DNA of 36,377 nt from Chloroflexota bacterium (GTDB lineage Bacteria; Chloroflexota; Dehalococcoidia; SM23-28-2; RBG-16-64-32), in contig VBEI01000100.1 in NCBI GenBank assembly GCA_005882715.1, positions 1 to 36,377 on the forward strand. Direction: 5' to 3'. The notes beneath the pieces are model-generated. The model did no database searches. It was not told the DNA's origin and saw nothing but the letters and a program-made list of their open reading frames with translations. Positions 23,265 through 34,033 of this stretch are shown one piece after another. A program made the translations under genes and the position numbers. Positions within the stretch are counted from its first letter, which is position 1, and every line of letters begins with the position of its first letter.

Positions 23265-23960
23265 CTACCCCTCGCCGCCTTCCTTCTCCAGCCCCTCCGC
23301 CGCTTCCGGCGTTCCCTGCTCCGCGCTCGCCTTGCTCTCCGGCGGAGCCTCCGCCGTCGGGTCAGGCGTCGGCGCCGACAACGACGGCTTGTCGGGCGAT
23401 GTCCCGTGATGCTTCTCCAACGACGCCGCCTCCGCGGCGGCCGCCGCTTCCTCTTCGTCCATCCTCGGCGCCCACCCAGAGTGCGCAACGCCCATCGGTT
23501 CGCGGAACGGGGTCTCGAGCTCTCCCGTCTTCGACTGGCGAAGCAAGGCCGGCAGGTCCATCACCAGGTCTTGCCGGTCATAGCGCGACAACTCGACCCC
23601 CTGCCACGTGTTGTTCATCACGATCGCGTCAAAGTTACAGACTTCAACGCAGATGTCGCATCGCATACAGCGCGCGTAGTCGATGTAAAACTTATCGACG
23701 ATCTTCTTGCGCTTGCTTTTGCCGGCCGCGAAATTCGGATTGTCCTTCATCGTTACCGTCATGCAATCGACGGGACAGTAGCGCGCGCAGACCTGACAGC
23801 CGGTGCAAAACGGCTCGTTGATATCGAAGTCCCACAGCAAGACAGGAAGCCCGCGTGATCGGTGCGGCAGCGTCTTCTTCTCCGTGGGGTACTGCACAGT
23901 CACCGGCTTCCGCAGAGCCGCCTTCACCGTGGTTTGGATCGCTTTCAGTACCCCTAGCAT
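23265..23960 (-). CDS. nuoI: NADH-quinone oxidoreductase subunit I
   Basis: Carries two [4Fe-4S] clusters that pass electrons towards NuoB. Cluster ligands are Cys52, 55, 58 and 62 (CTGCQVCARYC) and Cys98, 101, 104 and 108 (CMRCDICVEVC). The Pro that usually follows the second motif is Asn. The protein has 231 residues; the last 70 or so form an Ala/Glu/Pro-rich, acidic tail not needed for the fold. The amphipathic N-terminus fits the membrane-contact helix. It lies 47 bp after nuoH, across a heptamer array. Confidence 0.95.
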   Translation of the reverse strand: MLGVLKAIQTTVKAALRKPVTVQYPTEKKTLPHRSRGLPVLLWDFDINEPFCTGCQVCARYCPVDCMTVTMKDNPNFAAGKSKRKKIVDKFYIDYARCMRCDICVEVCNFDAIVMNNTWQGVELSRYDRQDLVMDLPALLRQSKTGELETPFREPMGVAHSGWAPRMDEEEAAAAAEAASLEKHHGTSPDKPSLSAPTPDPTAEAPPESKASAEQGTPEAAEGLEKEGGEG

Positions 23961-23976
23961 CCCGGCTCTTCTCCCG

Positions 23977-24004
23977 CTTCTTCCTTCTTCCTTCTTCCTT
24001 CTTC
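23977..24004 (+). repeat. Heptamer tandem array (CTTCTTC x4) between nuoI and nuoH
   Basis: Four perfect CTTCTTC units, followed by CATTTAC, which overlaps the nuoH stop. On the transcribed strand it reads (GAAGAAG)n and could provide Shine-Dalgarno-like sequence before nuoI. Confidence 0.85.
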
Positions 24005-24007
24005 CAT

Positions 24008-25135
24008 TTACAGCACACTCCCCACGGTCTGATACCCGGGCTGATAGCGAACGCCGGTCGCGCGCGCCGCTCGATACGTCAGGTAGACGGCGCCGGCCGC
24101 GCCCGCACCAGATAGCGGAATGAGAATTTCGTTCGGCCAGTCATAAACCAGTACCAAGCCATTGATTATGATTTGCAGCAAGGCAAAGGGCAACAACAGC
24201 TGCCAGCAAAACGACATCATCTGGTCGATGCGCAATCGGGGCAGGCTGGCCCGCATCCACATGAAGAATAAGATGAAAGCAGCGGTCTTTACGGCCATCA
24301 TTGCAATCTGAGCCACGACCGGCACGCTCTCATCAAACACGCTCCAGGGCCACTGCCAACCACCCAGAAAGATGAGCGATCCTAGAATTGAAATCAGGAC
24401 CAGATTCACGAACTCGCCGAGTTGGAACATCGACCAGCGTATTCCCGAGTACTCAACAAACGGCCCCCCCACGACCTCAGACTCCGCGACCGGAATGTCG
24501 AACGGCTGGCGATAGAGCTCCGCCAAGCCCGCAATGGCGAAGATTAAGAACGCGAGTGACTGAAACGCGATGTTCGGTGTATCTTCCTGCGCCCCGACTA
24601 TCACCGCGAGGTTCAGGCTCTGCGACAGCATCGCCACGGCCACTATCGCCATGACAAGCGGGATCTCATAGCTGATCAACTGCGCCGCCGCCCGCACCCC
24701 GCCGAGCAGCGCATACTTGTTGTCGGATCCCCAACCGGCCATCACAAAGCCAACGATCGAAAGCCCGGAGACCGCGACAAAATAGAACACGCCGAGAGTT
24801 AGGTTCTGGATGAAGAGATCAGCGGTAAACGGTATCGCAACGACCGCCATGAAAACGGGCACGACGATGACAAAAGGCGCCAGCTCGAACACCCAGCGAT
24901 CCGCCGTCTGGGGGCGCACGTCTTCCTTCGTAAGAAGCTTAATCGTGTCGGCGACACCCTGAAGCGTCCCGTAAGGTCCGACGCGCATCGGCCCTAACCG
25001 CATCTGCAGGCGGCCGATCACCTTCCGCTCAACCCAGGTCAGGATGATCACTGTGACCGGCACCAGTACCGCGATAATCGCCAGGCGCGCGAGCGATTCC
25101 AGCCAGGGGTTACCCGAGACGAGCGCTAGGAACAC
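24008..25135 (-). CDS. nuoH: NADH-quinone oxidoreductase subunit H
   Basis: The membrane subunit that forms the quinone cavity with NuoB and NuoD. It has 375 residues and about eight helices. Conserved loops are visible: WVERKVIGRLQMRLGPMRVG near the N-terminus, then KLLTKEDV, and the acidic PFDIPVAESEVVGGPFVEYSG with WSMFQLGEF. The start is GTG. The gene lies 124 bp after nuoD, a gap that contains diverged repeat sequence. Confidence 0.96.
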   Translation of the reverse strand: MFLALVSGNPWLESLARLAIIAVLVPVTVIILTWVERKVIGRLQMRLGPMRVGPYGTLQGVADTIKLLTKEDVRPQTADRWVFELAPFVIVVPVFMAVVAIPFTADLFIQNLTLGVFYFVAVSGLSIVGFVMAGWGSDNKYALLGGVRAAAQLISYEIPLVMAIVAVAMLSQSLNLAVIVGAQEDTPNIAFQSLAFLIFAIAGLAELYRQPFDIPVAESEVVGGPFVEYSGIRWSMFQLGEFVNLVLISILGSLIFLGGWQWPWSVFDESVPVVAQIAMMAVKTAAFILFFMWMRASLPRLRIDQMMSFCWQLLLPFALLQIIINGLVLVYDWPNEILIPLSGAGAAGAVYLTYRAARATGVRYQPGYQTVGSVL

Positions 25136-25152
25136 CTACTGCCTCCGCTGTC

Positions 25153-25258
25153 TGTCACCCTGAACGAAGGGAGAGGTCTGTCCGAGCGAGCAGCCCGGCA
25201 TCCTCGGCACACCCCCGGGACGCTGTGCCAGCTAGCCGATTGCCGATTGCCGATTGCC
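25153..25258 (+). repeat. nuoD-nuoH spacer: diverged TGTCATTC-like copy and heptamer array
   Basis: TGTCACCCTGAACG with GAAGGGAGAGGTCT (25153-25180) resembles the dispersed element but is too diverged to be sure. The second part is a clean array: GCCGATT three times (25235-25255) and a degenerate GCCACTA, ending at the nuoD stop. This unit differs from the CTCNTNS type but keeps the 7-bp period. Confidence 0.6.
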
Positions 25259-25259
25259 A

Positions 25260-26396
25260 CTATCGGTCCACCTCGCAGAGCACGATATCGATGGACCCCA
25301 GGATGATGATCACGTCCGACACGAAGTTTCCCACCGACATCGCCCGCAGTGCCGACAGGTTCGAGAAGGACGCGCCGCGAACTTTGTGCCGCCACGGCTT
25401 GTCGCTCCCCTGCGACACCAAGTACACGCCGTACTCGCCGCGCGGACTTTCGACGCGCATGTAAACCTCGCCGGCCGGCACTCGCAGCACGCGCTTGAGG
25501 CCTTCGGCCATTATCGGCCCTTCCGGCATCGTCTCCAGAGCCTGCCTGACGATCCAGGCCGACTGATGCATCTCTTCCAGCCGGACCACCAGCCTGTCGT
25601 ACACGTCCCCCTGCTTGCCGGTTGGGATGTCGAATTGGAAGCGGTCGTAAATCGAGTAAGGTTCCGCGCGGCGTATATCGTGCTTAAGGCCTGTCGCCCG
25701 CAACATCGGGCCGGATAGTCCCCAATTGATCCCGTCCTCCACGGTGACAGGGCTGAGTCCACGGCACCGGGCCAACACAACTTCGTTCTCCATCATTAGT
25801 CCGTCGAGTTGCTCCACGCCTCGCTCCACGCTGTCTAGCACCTGCGAGCAGCGTTGGCGGAAGTTGTCCGGCAAGTCCCACGCCACGCCACCGGGCCTGA
25901 AGTAGTTGTACATCATCCGCTCGCCGGTTATCTCCTCGAAAAAGTCCTGGATCGTCTCCCTGTCCCTGAACGCGTACATGAAGGACGTCCCGAACAGCCC
26001 GATGTCAGTGCCGAACGCTCCGAAGAACATCAAATGGCTGGCGATCCGGTTCATCTCCGCGAGCACGACCCGTATGTACTCGGCGCGCTCCGGCGGTTTG
26101 ATACCGGCCAGCCTCTCCACCGCCTCCACGTAGCAATGCTCAGTGTTGAACTGCGCCAGGTAGTCCGTCCGGTCGTGATAGCCGATCACCTGCCGGTAAT
26201 CGCAGTTCTCGGGCAGCTTCTCGTTTCCCCTGTGCATATAGCCGATCACGGGGTCAACATCGACGACTAGCTCGCCGTCGATCGTCAATACCATGCGGAA
26301 AACACCGTGCGTCGCCGGGTGCTGCGGCCCCACATTGACATTGATGTCAATCGTCTCGAGATCGCTCTCGTGCGGCGGTCGTGTCTCTATCGCCAT
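25260..26396 (-). CDS. nuoD: NADH-quinone oxidoreductase subunit D
   Basis: The 49-kDa-type subunit that lines the quinone site, 378 residues. The N-terminal NVGPQHPATHGVFR holds the loop His and neighbours that contact quinone. Family motifs GYMHRGNEKL, DRTDYLAQFNTEHCY and the C-terminal DVIIILGSIDIVLCEVDR are present. NuoC and NuoD are separate genes here. The start is ATG with no strong Shine-Dalgarno; the 124-bp gap upstream contains a repeat copy. Confidence 0.97.
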   Translation of the reverse strand: MAIETRPPHESDLETIDINVNVGPQHPATHGVFRMVLTIDGELVVDVDPVIGYMHRGNEKLPENCDYRQVIGYHDRTDYLAQFNTEHCYVEAVERLAGIKPPERAEYIRVVLAEMNRIASHLMFFGAFGTDIGLFGTSFMYAFRDRETIQDFFEEITGERMMYNYFRPGGVAWDLPDNFRQRCSQVLDSVERGVEQLDGLMMENEVVLARCRGLSPVTVEDGINWGLSGPMLRATGLKHDIRRAEPYSIYDRFQFDIPTGKQGDVYDRLVVRLEEMHQSAWIVRQALETMPEGPIMAEGLKRVLRVPAGEVYMRVESPRGEYGVYLVSQGSDKPWRHKVRGASFSNLSALRAMSVGNFVSDVIIILGSIDIVLCEVDR

Positions 26397-26406
26397 AACG
26401 GCCCCC

Positions 26407-26465
26407 CGTCATTCTGAGCGACGACCACACCTGAAAGCGAAACACCATATCTGCGCGAAGGAATC
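26407..26465 (+). repeat. Dispersed TGTCATTC element between nuoD and nuoC
   Basis: CGTCATTCTGAGCG (26407-26420), 34-bp spacer, GCGAAGGAATC (26455-26465). It lies antisense within the nuo transcript, 10 bp upstream of the nuoD start. Confidence 0.8.
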
Positions 26466-26520
26466 CGGGGAGTAGTCGGCGTTCGAGCGCGGACCAGCGG
26501 CGCCCCGGAGTGGAGTGACG

Positions 26521-27654
26521 TCACTTCTGCTCCTCCGAGAACTTCTTCAGCGCCTCCGCCACGATTTGCCGTTCTTCTTCCGGCGACACGCCCCTCGCCC
26601 GCGCTTCGTTGCGGGTCTTCGTTATCAGCGCGGCCTTCTGCTGAGCCAGCTGTATCTTCGCCGCTCGATCCATGGGCGCAGCGGGCGTGGCGGGAGCTGC
26701 CGCTGCCTGCGCAGGCGCCGCCTGGGGCGCCGCGGCGGCCTGTTCCTGTTCCTCCGAGAACTTCTTCAGCGCCTCCGCCACAATCTGTCGCTCTTCTTCA
26801 GGCGAAACGCCTCTCGCCCGTGCCTCATTGCGTGTCTTCGTGATCAGAGCCGCCTTCTGCTGCGCGAGCTGTATTTTGGCCGCGCGCTCATCGACCGACT
26901 TCGCCGGTGCCGTTGGCGCCGCCGCCTGCCCCGCCGCGTGCTCCTCCTCGAATTTCTTGATCGCCTCCTGCACGGCGGCCTTCTCGTCCTCCGGCGAAAG
27001 CCCCTTCGCCCGCGCGTCGTCCCGAGCCTTCTTCATAATCGCGGCCTTTTGCTGGGCCATCTGGATCTTCAGCGCCTTCTCATCTACGGGCGCAGCCACG
27101 CCGGTGGCCGCTGCCATCTGCGCCTTCGCCTCTTCGATCGTCTTCAGGTAGTCTTCTTGCCACTCCTCGATGTCCGCGAGCGGGTGGCTCTTGCGCATGA
27201 TGTAGTATCCGAGACCCTCCTCCGTCAGCAGCGGCCGCGGGTCGGGATGCCCATCGAAGACTAGGCCGAATAGCTCCTGGGTCTCGCGCTCATGCCAGTT
27301 CGCGGTCTCCCAGAGGTGGCTCACGGACGGAATGTGGGCATCGCTTACGGGGCAGCGCACCTTGATCGCAATCGAATGGCCGTGCTTAAAGGAATGGAGG
27401 TGGTATACGGTCTCGAGGTCCGTTAGCCAGTCAACACCCGAAAGGCAACGCAGGTAATCGAGCGCGAGTCGCTCGTCGTTCTTCGCCGTCTCCATGACTC
27501 GCGCGAAATCCTCGCGGCGAACTGAAACCACCTCGTCGATTGGCGACTGCCCGATCTCCAGCGCGAGCCCCCGTAGCGCTGACTGGAATAGGCGCGCGAC
27601 CGGCCCCGGCTCTATCGGTTCTGCGGGGGCCGCCGTTGGCGCTTCGTGCACCAT
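26521..27654 (-). CDS. nuoC: NADH-quinone oxidoreductase subunit C with triplicated C-terminal helical extension
   Basis: The 30-kDa-type subunit of the peripheral arm. The core is about residues 15-170, with the signature WETANWHERETQELFGLVFDGHPDPR. The track begins at GTG 27705, but those first 17 residues are encoded by the dispersed repeat; ATG 27654 (MVHEAPT) gives 377 residues and is preferred. After the core come three copies of a charged, helix-forming segment at about 191-238, 255-303 and 329-376 (for example AAKIQLAQQKAALITKTRNE), joined by Ala/Pro-rich linkers. Copies 2 and 3 are identical over 47 residues but differ at about 20 of those codons by synonymous changes. Standard NuoC ends soon after the core. 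The role of the extension is unknown. Confidence 0.95.
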   Translation of the reverse strand: MVHEAPTAAPAEPIEPGPVARLFQSALRGLALEIGQSPIDEVVSVRREDFARVMETAKNDERLALDYLRCLSGVDWLTDLETVYHLHSFKHGHSIAIKVRCPVSDAHIPSVSHLWETANWHERETQELFGLVFDGHPDPRPLLTEEGLGYYIMRKSHPLADIEEWQEDYLKTIEEAKAQMAAATGVAAPVDEKALKIQMAQQKAAIMKKARDDARAKGLSPEDEKAAVQEAIKKFEEEHAAGQAAAPTAPAKSVDERAAKIQLAQQKAALITKTRNEARARGVSPEEERQIVAEALKKFSEEQEQAAAAPQAAPAQAAAAPATPAAPMDRAAKIQLAQQKAALITKTRNEARARGVSPEEERQIVAEALKKFSEEQK

Positions 27655-27683
27655 CAGTCCGCGCCGATCTTCCCCCGCTCGTT

Positions 27684-27742
27684 TGTCATTCTGAGCGCCG
27701 GCCACATTCGATCGCTGGCGAACGCATCTCCGGGAAGGAATC
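27684..27742 (+). repeat. Dispersed TGTCATTC element between nuoC and nuoB
   Basis: TGTCATTCTGAGCG (27684-27697), 34-bp spacer, GGGAAGGAATC (27732-27742), one mismatch in the inner motif. It lies in the 175-bp gap upstream of nuoC and generates a false upstream start for it. Confidence 0.8.
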
Positions 27743-27829
27743 CGTGGGGGTGGCGCGGAGTGAGCAGCCCCCGTCCGAAGACCGGAGTCGTCCTTCTCTC
27801 TCGGAGATAGAACGCGTTGTCATCACGAA

Positions 27830-28447
27830 TCATCCAGTGCCGATCTTCCCTCGCTCTTCCATGATCTTCTTCTGCAACGCCAGGAACGCATCCATCAGCG
27901 CCTCTGGCCGAGGTGGACATCCCGGAACGTACACATCGACGGGAATGATCTTGTCGACACCCTGCAGCACCCGGTCGTAACGAGTGTAGGGACCGCCGTT
28001 CGTTGCACACGCTCCCATCGAAATTACCCACTTCGGGCTCGGCATCTGCTCGTACAGCAGCTTGACCGCCGGCGCCATCTTCTTTGTCACCGTCCCCGAC
28101 ACGATCATCACGTCCGACTGCCTCGGCGACGGCCAGGGGACGATGCCGAAGCGGTCGAGGTCATGGCGCGCCATGAACGTCGATATCATCTCGATCGCGC
28201 AGCAGGCCAGCCCGAACGTAAGCGGCCATAGAGACGACTTCCGCCCCCAGGCGATCAGCCAGTCCGCCGGCATCTGCATGATCCCCGGCAGGATCTGCCT
28301 GTACGTAGCCCTCCCCTGCGAGGGGTTAGGGGGCGACCGCTCGAGGGACTTGACCTCGTGCCGGATCTGGGCCGACACCGCGTCGCTTATCGCCTCGCGC
28401 GGGTCGTCCCTCACTTCGTAGACTTCGATGATGGGCTTCTCAGGCAT
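27830..28447 (-). CDS. nuoB: NADH-quinone oxidoreductase subunit B
   Basis: Carries the terminal [4Fe-4S] cluster N2 that reduces quinone. Ligands are Cys82 and Cys83 (GLACCAIEM), Cys147 ([11 protein letters not shown]) and Cys177 ([11 protein letters not shown]). It has 205 residues. The N-terminal region contains an odd peptide, [10 protein letters not shown] (residues 39-48), encoded by a small palindromic repeat. The ATG overlaps the nuoA stop by one base (TAATG). Confidence 0.97.
   Translation of the reverse strand: MPEKPIIEVYEVRDDPREAISDAVSAQIRHEVKSLERSPPNPSQGRATYRQILPGIMQMPADWLIAWGRKSSLWPLTFGLACCAIEMISTFMARHDLDRFGIVPWPSPRQSDVMIVSGTVTKKMAPAVKLLYEQMPSPKWVISMGACATNGGPYTRYDRVLQGVDKIIPVDVYVPGCPPRPEALMDAFLALQKKIMEERGKIGTG
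28309..28333. repeat. Small palindromic repeat inside nuoB
   Basis: CCCTCCCCTGCGAGGGGTTAGGGGG forms a short hairpin (CCCCT-GCG-AGGGG). It resembles intergenic repeat units of other genomes but is here translated in frame as part of the variable NuoB N-terminus. Confidence 0.45.
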
Positions 28448-28824
28448 TACGTCTCTTTACCCCAACTCAGAACGCCCTTCTTCCAGGCGTACAGCAGCCC
28501 AAACCCGAGGATGAGAATGAAGACGACCATTTCCCAGAACGCCTGCGCTCCGATCTTCACGAACGCCACCGCCCACGGAAACAGGAAGACCGCTTCGATG
28601 TCGAAAATCAGGAAGAGGATGGCGAACAGGTAGTACCGGAAGTGTACTTGCGTGCGGCTCCGTCCGATCGGCAGCATCCCGCACTCGTATGTCACGCCTT
28701 TCGTTCGAGTCGGCTGTCTCGGCGCCAGGATGCGGTTGCCGATCAGTGCGCCGGCAACGAGCAGGAATCCCAAGATCGTGGCGATGAGGACGGCGATGTA
28801 ATCGGCGAACAGCTCGGTTATCAC
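28447..28824 (-). CDS. nuoA: NADH-quinone oxidoreductase subunit A
   Basis: First gene of the complex I operon, 125 residues with three transmembrane helices. The conserved loop is [21 protein letters not shown] with the redox-switch Cys, followed by [15 protein letters not shown] with the family Asp-x-Glu. A good promoter lies 59-87 bp upstream. Confidence 0.96.
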   Translation of the reverse strand: MITELFADYIAVLIATILGFLLVAGALIGNRILAPRQPTRTKGVTYECGMLPIGRSRTQVHFRYYLFAILFLIFDIEAVFLFPWAVAFVKIGAQAFWEMVVFILILGFGLLYAWKKGVLSWGKET

Positions 28825-28882
28825 TCAGGCCCTACTCCGCTCGTGCCAACCCTACGCGATTGTTCCAATCGCCACAATCCAG

Positions 28883-28911
28883 ATGCTAGCATGCAGCCAC
28901 ATGAGGGTCAA
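28883..28911 (-). promoter_or_regulatory. Promoter of the nuo operon
   Basis: The minus strand reads TTGACC (5 of 6), 17 bp, then an extended -10 TGCTAGCAT (TAGCAT, 4 of 6). Transcription would start near 28876, about 50 nt before the nuoA ATG. It lies in the gap between valS and nuoA, so nuo need not depend on valS transcription. Confidence 0.65.
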
Positions 28912-28960
28912 TTTAGAAAGCAAACGGTTGTTTAATCGTTGGGCAAGCGTGAGGCAGGGG

Positions 28961-31642
<2,682 letters not shown>

Positions 31643-31711
31643 TAGTCACTCGTGCCTTACAAGGGGGCTGCCTGAATTGTAGGGTGCGGCCTCTCAGCCC
31701 GGCAAGGAAAC

Positions 31712-31739
31712 GTCTTCCATCTTCCCTCCCTCTCTCCCT
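31712..31739 (+). repeat. Degenerate heptamer array upstream of the SDR gene
   Basis: GTCTTCC, ATCTTCC, CTCCCTC, TCTCCCT: a weak 7-bp periodicity in a pyrimidine-rich stretch between the divergent valS and SDR genes. The gap also must hold both promoters, but no clear hexamers were found. Confidence 0.35.
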
Positions 31740-31750
31740 ATAGTGTCGCC

Positions 31751-32509
31751 ATGGACTTGGGCCTTGCCGGCAAAGTCGCCATCATCGCGGGCGCCTCCCG
31801 CGGCATCGGCCGAGCGACGGCCCTCATTCTCGCAGACGAAGGCTGTCGCCTCGCCCTCGCCGCACGCGGCGAAGAGGCGCTTCTCGAGACCGCGAAAGAA
31901 GTCGAGAAGAAGGGCGCCGAAGCCCTCGCGGTCACCTGTGACCTCACAGTCGCCGCCGATGCCGAGCGCCTCGTGCATTCCGCCACCGAGCGCTTCAGCC
32001 GGATCGACATCCTCGCCAACAGCCTGCACTTCTCGGCCGCCGGTGACGAAGACGACGTCTGGCGACAGTCGTTCGACTTCCTCTTCCTACCAGCCGCGCG
32101 CCTCACGCGTCTCGTCGTGCCGCACATGCGCAACGCCGGCGGCGGCAGCATCGTCCACCTCAGCTCCATCTTCGGCCGCGAAGCCGGAGGCCGCCCCGGT
32201 TACAACGCGATGAAGGCCGCCCTCATCAGCCACGCCAAGTCGATGGCCCTCGAATTCGCGCCCAACAACATCCGCGTGAACAGCGTCGCCCCTGGGTCAA
32301 TCGCGGCGCCCGGCGGGACCTGGTGGAAGCGGCAGCAAGAAGACCCCGAAGGCATGTCCAGCTTCGTCAAGGAGAACATTCCGCTCGGCCGTTTCGGCAC
32401 CGCCGAAGAAGTTGCCACCGTCATCGCCTTCCTTGCCTCGCCCCGCGCCTCCTGGGTCACCGGTGCCTGCTGGGTCGTCGACGGCGGCCAGGGCCGCAGC
32501 AACATCTGA
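31751..32509 (+). CDS. Short-chain dehydrogenase/reductase
   Basis: An NAD(P)-dependent oxidoreductase of the classical SDR family, 252 residues, cytoplasmic. The cofactor motif is GASRGIG (14-20). The catalytic Ser-Tyr-Lys are Ser138/139, Tyr151 and Lys155 (GYNAMKAAL). The usual N-N-A-G of the central strand is replaced by LANSLH, keeping one Asn. The C-terminal VTGACWVVDGGQG is typical of FabG-like and secondary-alcohol SDRs. The ATG has no strong Shine-Dalgarno. It is followed, across a repeat copy, by two CoA-transferase genes on the same strand, so a role in acyl-CoA or hydroxy-acid metabolism is an inference. The substrate is unknown. Confidence 0.92.
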   Translation: MDLGLAGKVAIIAGASRGIGRATALILADEGCRLALAARGEEALLETAKEVEKKGAEALAVTCDLTVAADAERLVHSATERFSRIDILANSLHFSAAGDEDDVWRQSFDFLFLPAARLTRLVVPHMRNAGGGSIVHLSSIFGREAGGRPGYNAMKAALISHAKSMALEFAPNNIRVNSVAPGSIAAPGGTWWKRQQEDPEGMSSFVKENIPLGRFGTAEEVATVIAFLASPRASWVTGACWVVDGGQGRSNI

Positions 32510-32518
32510 CCGCTCCCA

Positions 32519-32613
32519 TGTCATTCTGAGCACTGCCAGGGCGGAAAACCTGTTGGCGCTCAAAATCCTATTAGCCGGTGCCACTCACGGATCTAGAGCG
32601 AAGAATCTCGGCG
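32519..32613 (+). repeat. Dispersed TGTCATTC element, variant copy
   Basis: TGTCATTCTGAGCA (32519-32532) and GCGAAGAATCTCGGCG (32598-32613), with a 65-bp spacer instead of 32-34. It lies 9 bp after the SDR stop. Confidence 0.6.
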
Positions 32614-32677
32614 TCCGGCTTCCTGCATCAAGCTTCTTCTCAACCACAACGCATCATCGCCCGTCTCCGCTCTCTGA

Positions 32678-32705
32678 CTTCCTACCTCTTACCTCTTACT
32701 TCCCG
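32678..32705 (+). repeat. Heptamer tandem array upstream of the first CoA-transferase
   Basis: CTTCCTA, CCTCTTA, CCTCTTA, CTTCCCG. Read in the CTC phase it is CTCTTAC twice. It ends 16 bp before the ATG at 32722 and is a reason to reject the longer ORF start at 32578. Confidence 0.75.
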
Positions 32706-32721
32706 TACGATTAGCCCCGCC

Positions 32722-33918
32722 ATGCGCGAAGCAGCCTCCCTCTCCGACCTCTGCGTCCTCGATCTTTCGACGGGCATCGCCGGCGCTTTCTGCACGAAAC
32801 TCTTCGCCGAATTCGGCGCCGACGTCATCACCCTCGAGCCGCCGTCAGGGCACCCGCTCCGCCGCAACGGCCCCTTCGCTGATGACCGGCCCCATCCCGA
32901 GACCGGCGCCCTATGGCTCTATCTCGGCACGAACAAGCGAAGCGCTACGCTGAACATCGAGACCCCCAGCGGCCTTCGCCTACTCAGCAGCGTGGTCGAA
33001 GAGGCCAACATCATCGTGGAGGACTTCGCGCCCGGAAAGATCGACGGACTCGGCCTGAGTTTCAACGCTTTACGTCGCATCAAACGCCGCATCGTACTCG
33101 TCTCGATTACGCCCTTCGGCCAGACCGGCCCCCGAGCCGGCTGGCGAGCTACAAACATCACCTCCTTCGCCTCTGGCGGCCAAATGTCCCTCACGGGCGA
33201 TCCCGACCGCGAGCCGCTTGTCGCCGGCGGCTACCAGGCGGAATACCAGGCGGGCCTTCAGGCGTTCGCCGCCGCTGCCGTCGCCGCCTTCAACGCCGAC
33301 GCCCTAGAAGTGCCCCAGCACGTCGATATCTCGGCCCAGGAATGCATGGCGTCAGCGCTCGAGCTTTACCTGCCGTGGTGGGCCTACCTCAAGCGCGATA
33401 TCTCGAAGCGGCGCGGCAACGTCCTTTCCGCCACGGTCGGCGTCTTTCCAGCAAATGAAGGTTATCTGGGCTTGCACATCATGCCCCGCAACTGGCCCCG
33501 GTTCGCGAAGGCGATCGGCAGTCCGGAGCTCATCGAAGATGAGCGCTTCAAGGACGCCCGGTCCCGCCTCCAGAACAACGACGAGCTCGAAGCCATCGTC
33601 TACGAATGGGCGAGCCGCCAGGACCCGCGGGAGGCCTATCAGGCCGCCGGCGCCGCCCGCGCTCCGATCGCCTTCGTCCACACCATCCGCGATCTGTTCG
33701 AGTCGGAGCAACTCCGCTCTCGCGACTTCTTCCAGCGACTCGAACATCCCGTGTCCGGCGAAATCACGCTCCCCGGCCCGCCCTTCCGCATGTCGGAAGT
33801 CCAATCCCGCCTCGGCCGTGTTCCGCTCCTCGGTGAACACAACGAACAGCTCTACTGCGAGGAAATGGGCCTCTCCCGCCGCGATCTGGCCCGCCTCCGG
33901 GCCGCCGAAGTCATATGA
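32722..33918 (+). CDS. CaiB/BaiF-type (class III) CoA-transferase, paralogue with Glu at the catalytic position
   Basis: A 398-residue cytoplasmic protein. The track ORF starts at 32578 in repeat sequence, whereas ATG 32722 begins at the family N-terminus (LCVLDLSTGIAGAFCTKLFAEFGADVITLEPPSG). The domain is complete: NKRSATLNI, NIIVEDFAPGKIDGLGLS, SITPFGQTGPRAGW. In this family a conserved Asp forms the acyl-enzyme anhydride, usually within a GDxxAG stretch. Here the aligned segment is QAEYQAG with Glu174. It may act as a non-catalytic or altered subunit paired with the next gene, which keeps the Asp. Heteromeric class III transferases are known (for example SmtAB and BbsEF). Substrate unknown. 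Confidence 0.9.
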   Translation: MREAASLSDLCVLDLSTGIAGAFCTKLFAEFGADVITLEPPSGHPLRRNGPFADDRPHPETGALWLYLGTNKRSATLNIETPSGLRLLSSVVEEANIIVEDFAPGKIDGLGLSFNALRRIKRRIVLVSITPFGQTGPRAGWRATNITSFASGGQMSLTGDPDREPLVAGGYQAEYQAGLQAFAAAAVAAFNADALEVPQHVDISAQECMASALELYLPWWAYLKRDISKRRGNVLSATVGVFPANEGYLGLHIMPRNWPRFAKAIGSPELIEDERFKDARSRLQNNDELEAIVYEWASRQDPREAYQAAGAARAPIAFVHTIRDLFESEQLRSRDFFQRLEHPVSGEITLPGPPFRMSEVQSRLGRVPLLGEHNEQLYCEEMGLSRRDLARLRAAEVI

Positions 33919-33946
33919 TGACGGTCCAAATCCTACGCTTAGCCTG

Positions 33947-34009
33947 CTTCTTACCTCCCACCTCTTACTTCTTACCTCTTACCCCCTACCTCCTTCCTCC
34001 TTCCTTCCC
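33947..34009 (+). repeat. Longest heptamer tandem array, between the CoA-transferase genes
   Basis: Nine consecutive 7-bp units: CTTCTTA, CCTCCCA, CCTCTTA, CTTCTTA, CCTCTTA, CCCCCTA, CCTCCTT, CCTCCTT, CCTTCCC. It fills most of the gap and ends 24 bp before the next ATG. It was read through by the track ORF beginning at 33455. Confidence 0.85.
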
Positions 34010-34033
34010 GACGGGGCGGGGCTAGGCGGAGCC

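Noticed and set aside
23249-23488. Arg-rich N-terminus of the MOSC ORF
   Set aside because: Lies within the nuoI coding region in another frame. GTG 23248 starts at the domain boundary.
27655-27705. Upstream GTG start for nuoC
   Set aside because: The added residues are translated dispersed repeat. ATG 27654 is a better boundary.
33947-34009. CRISPR array
   Set aside because: The repeats are 7 bp with no spacers and no cas genes nearby; a simple tandem array.
33455-34033. Long upstream part of the second CoA-transferase ORF
   Set aside because: Runs out of frame through the first CoA-transferase and the heptamer array; Arg/Ser/Pro-rich shadow.
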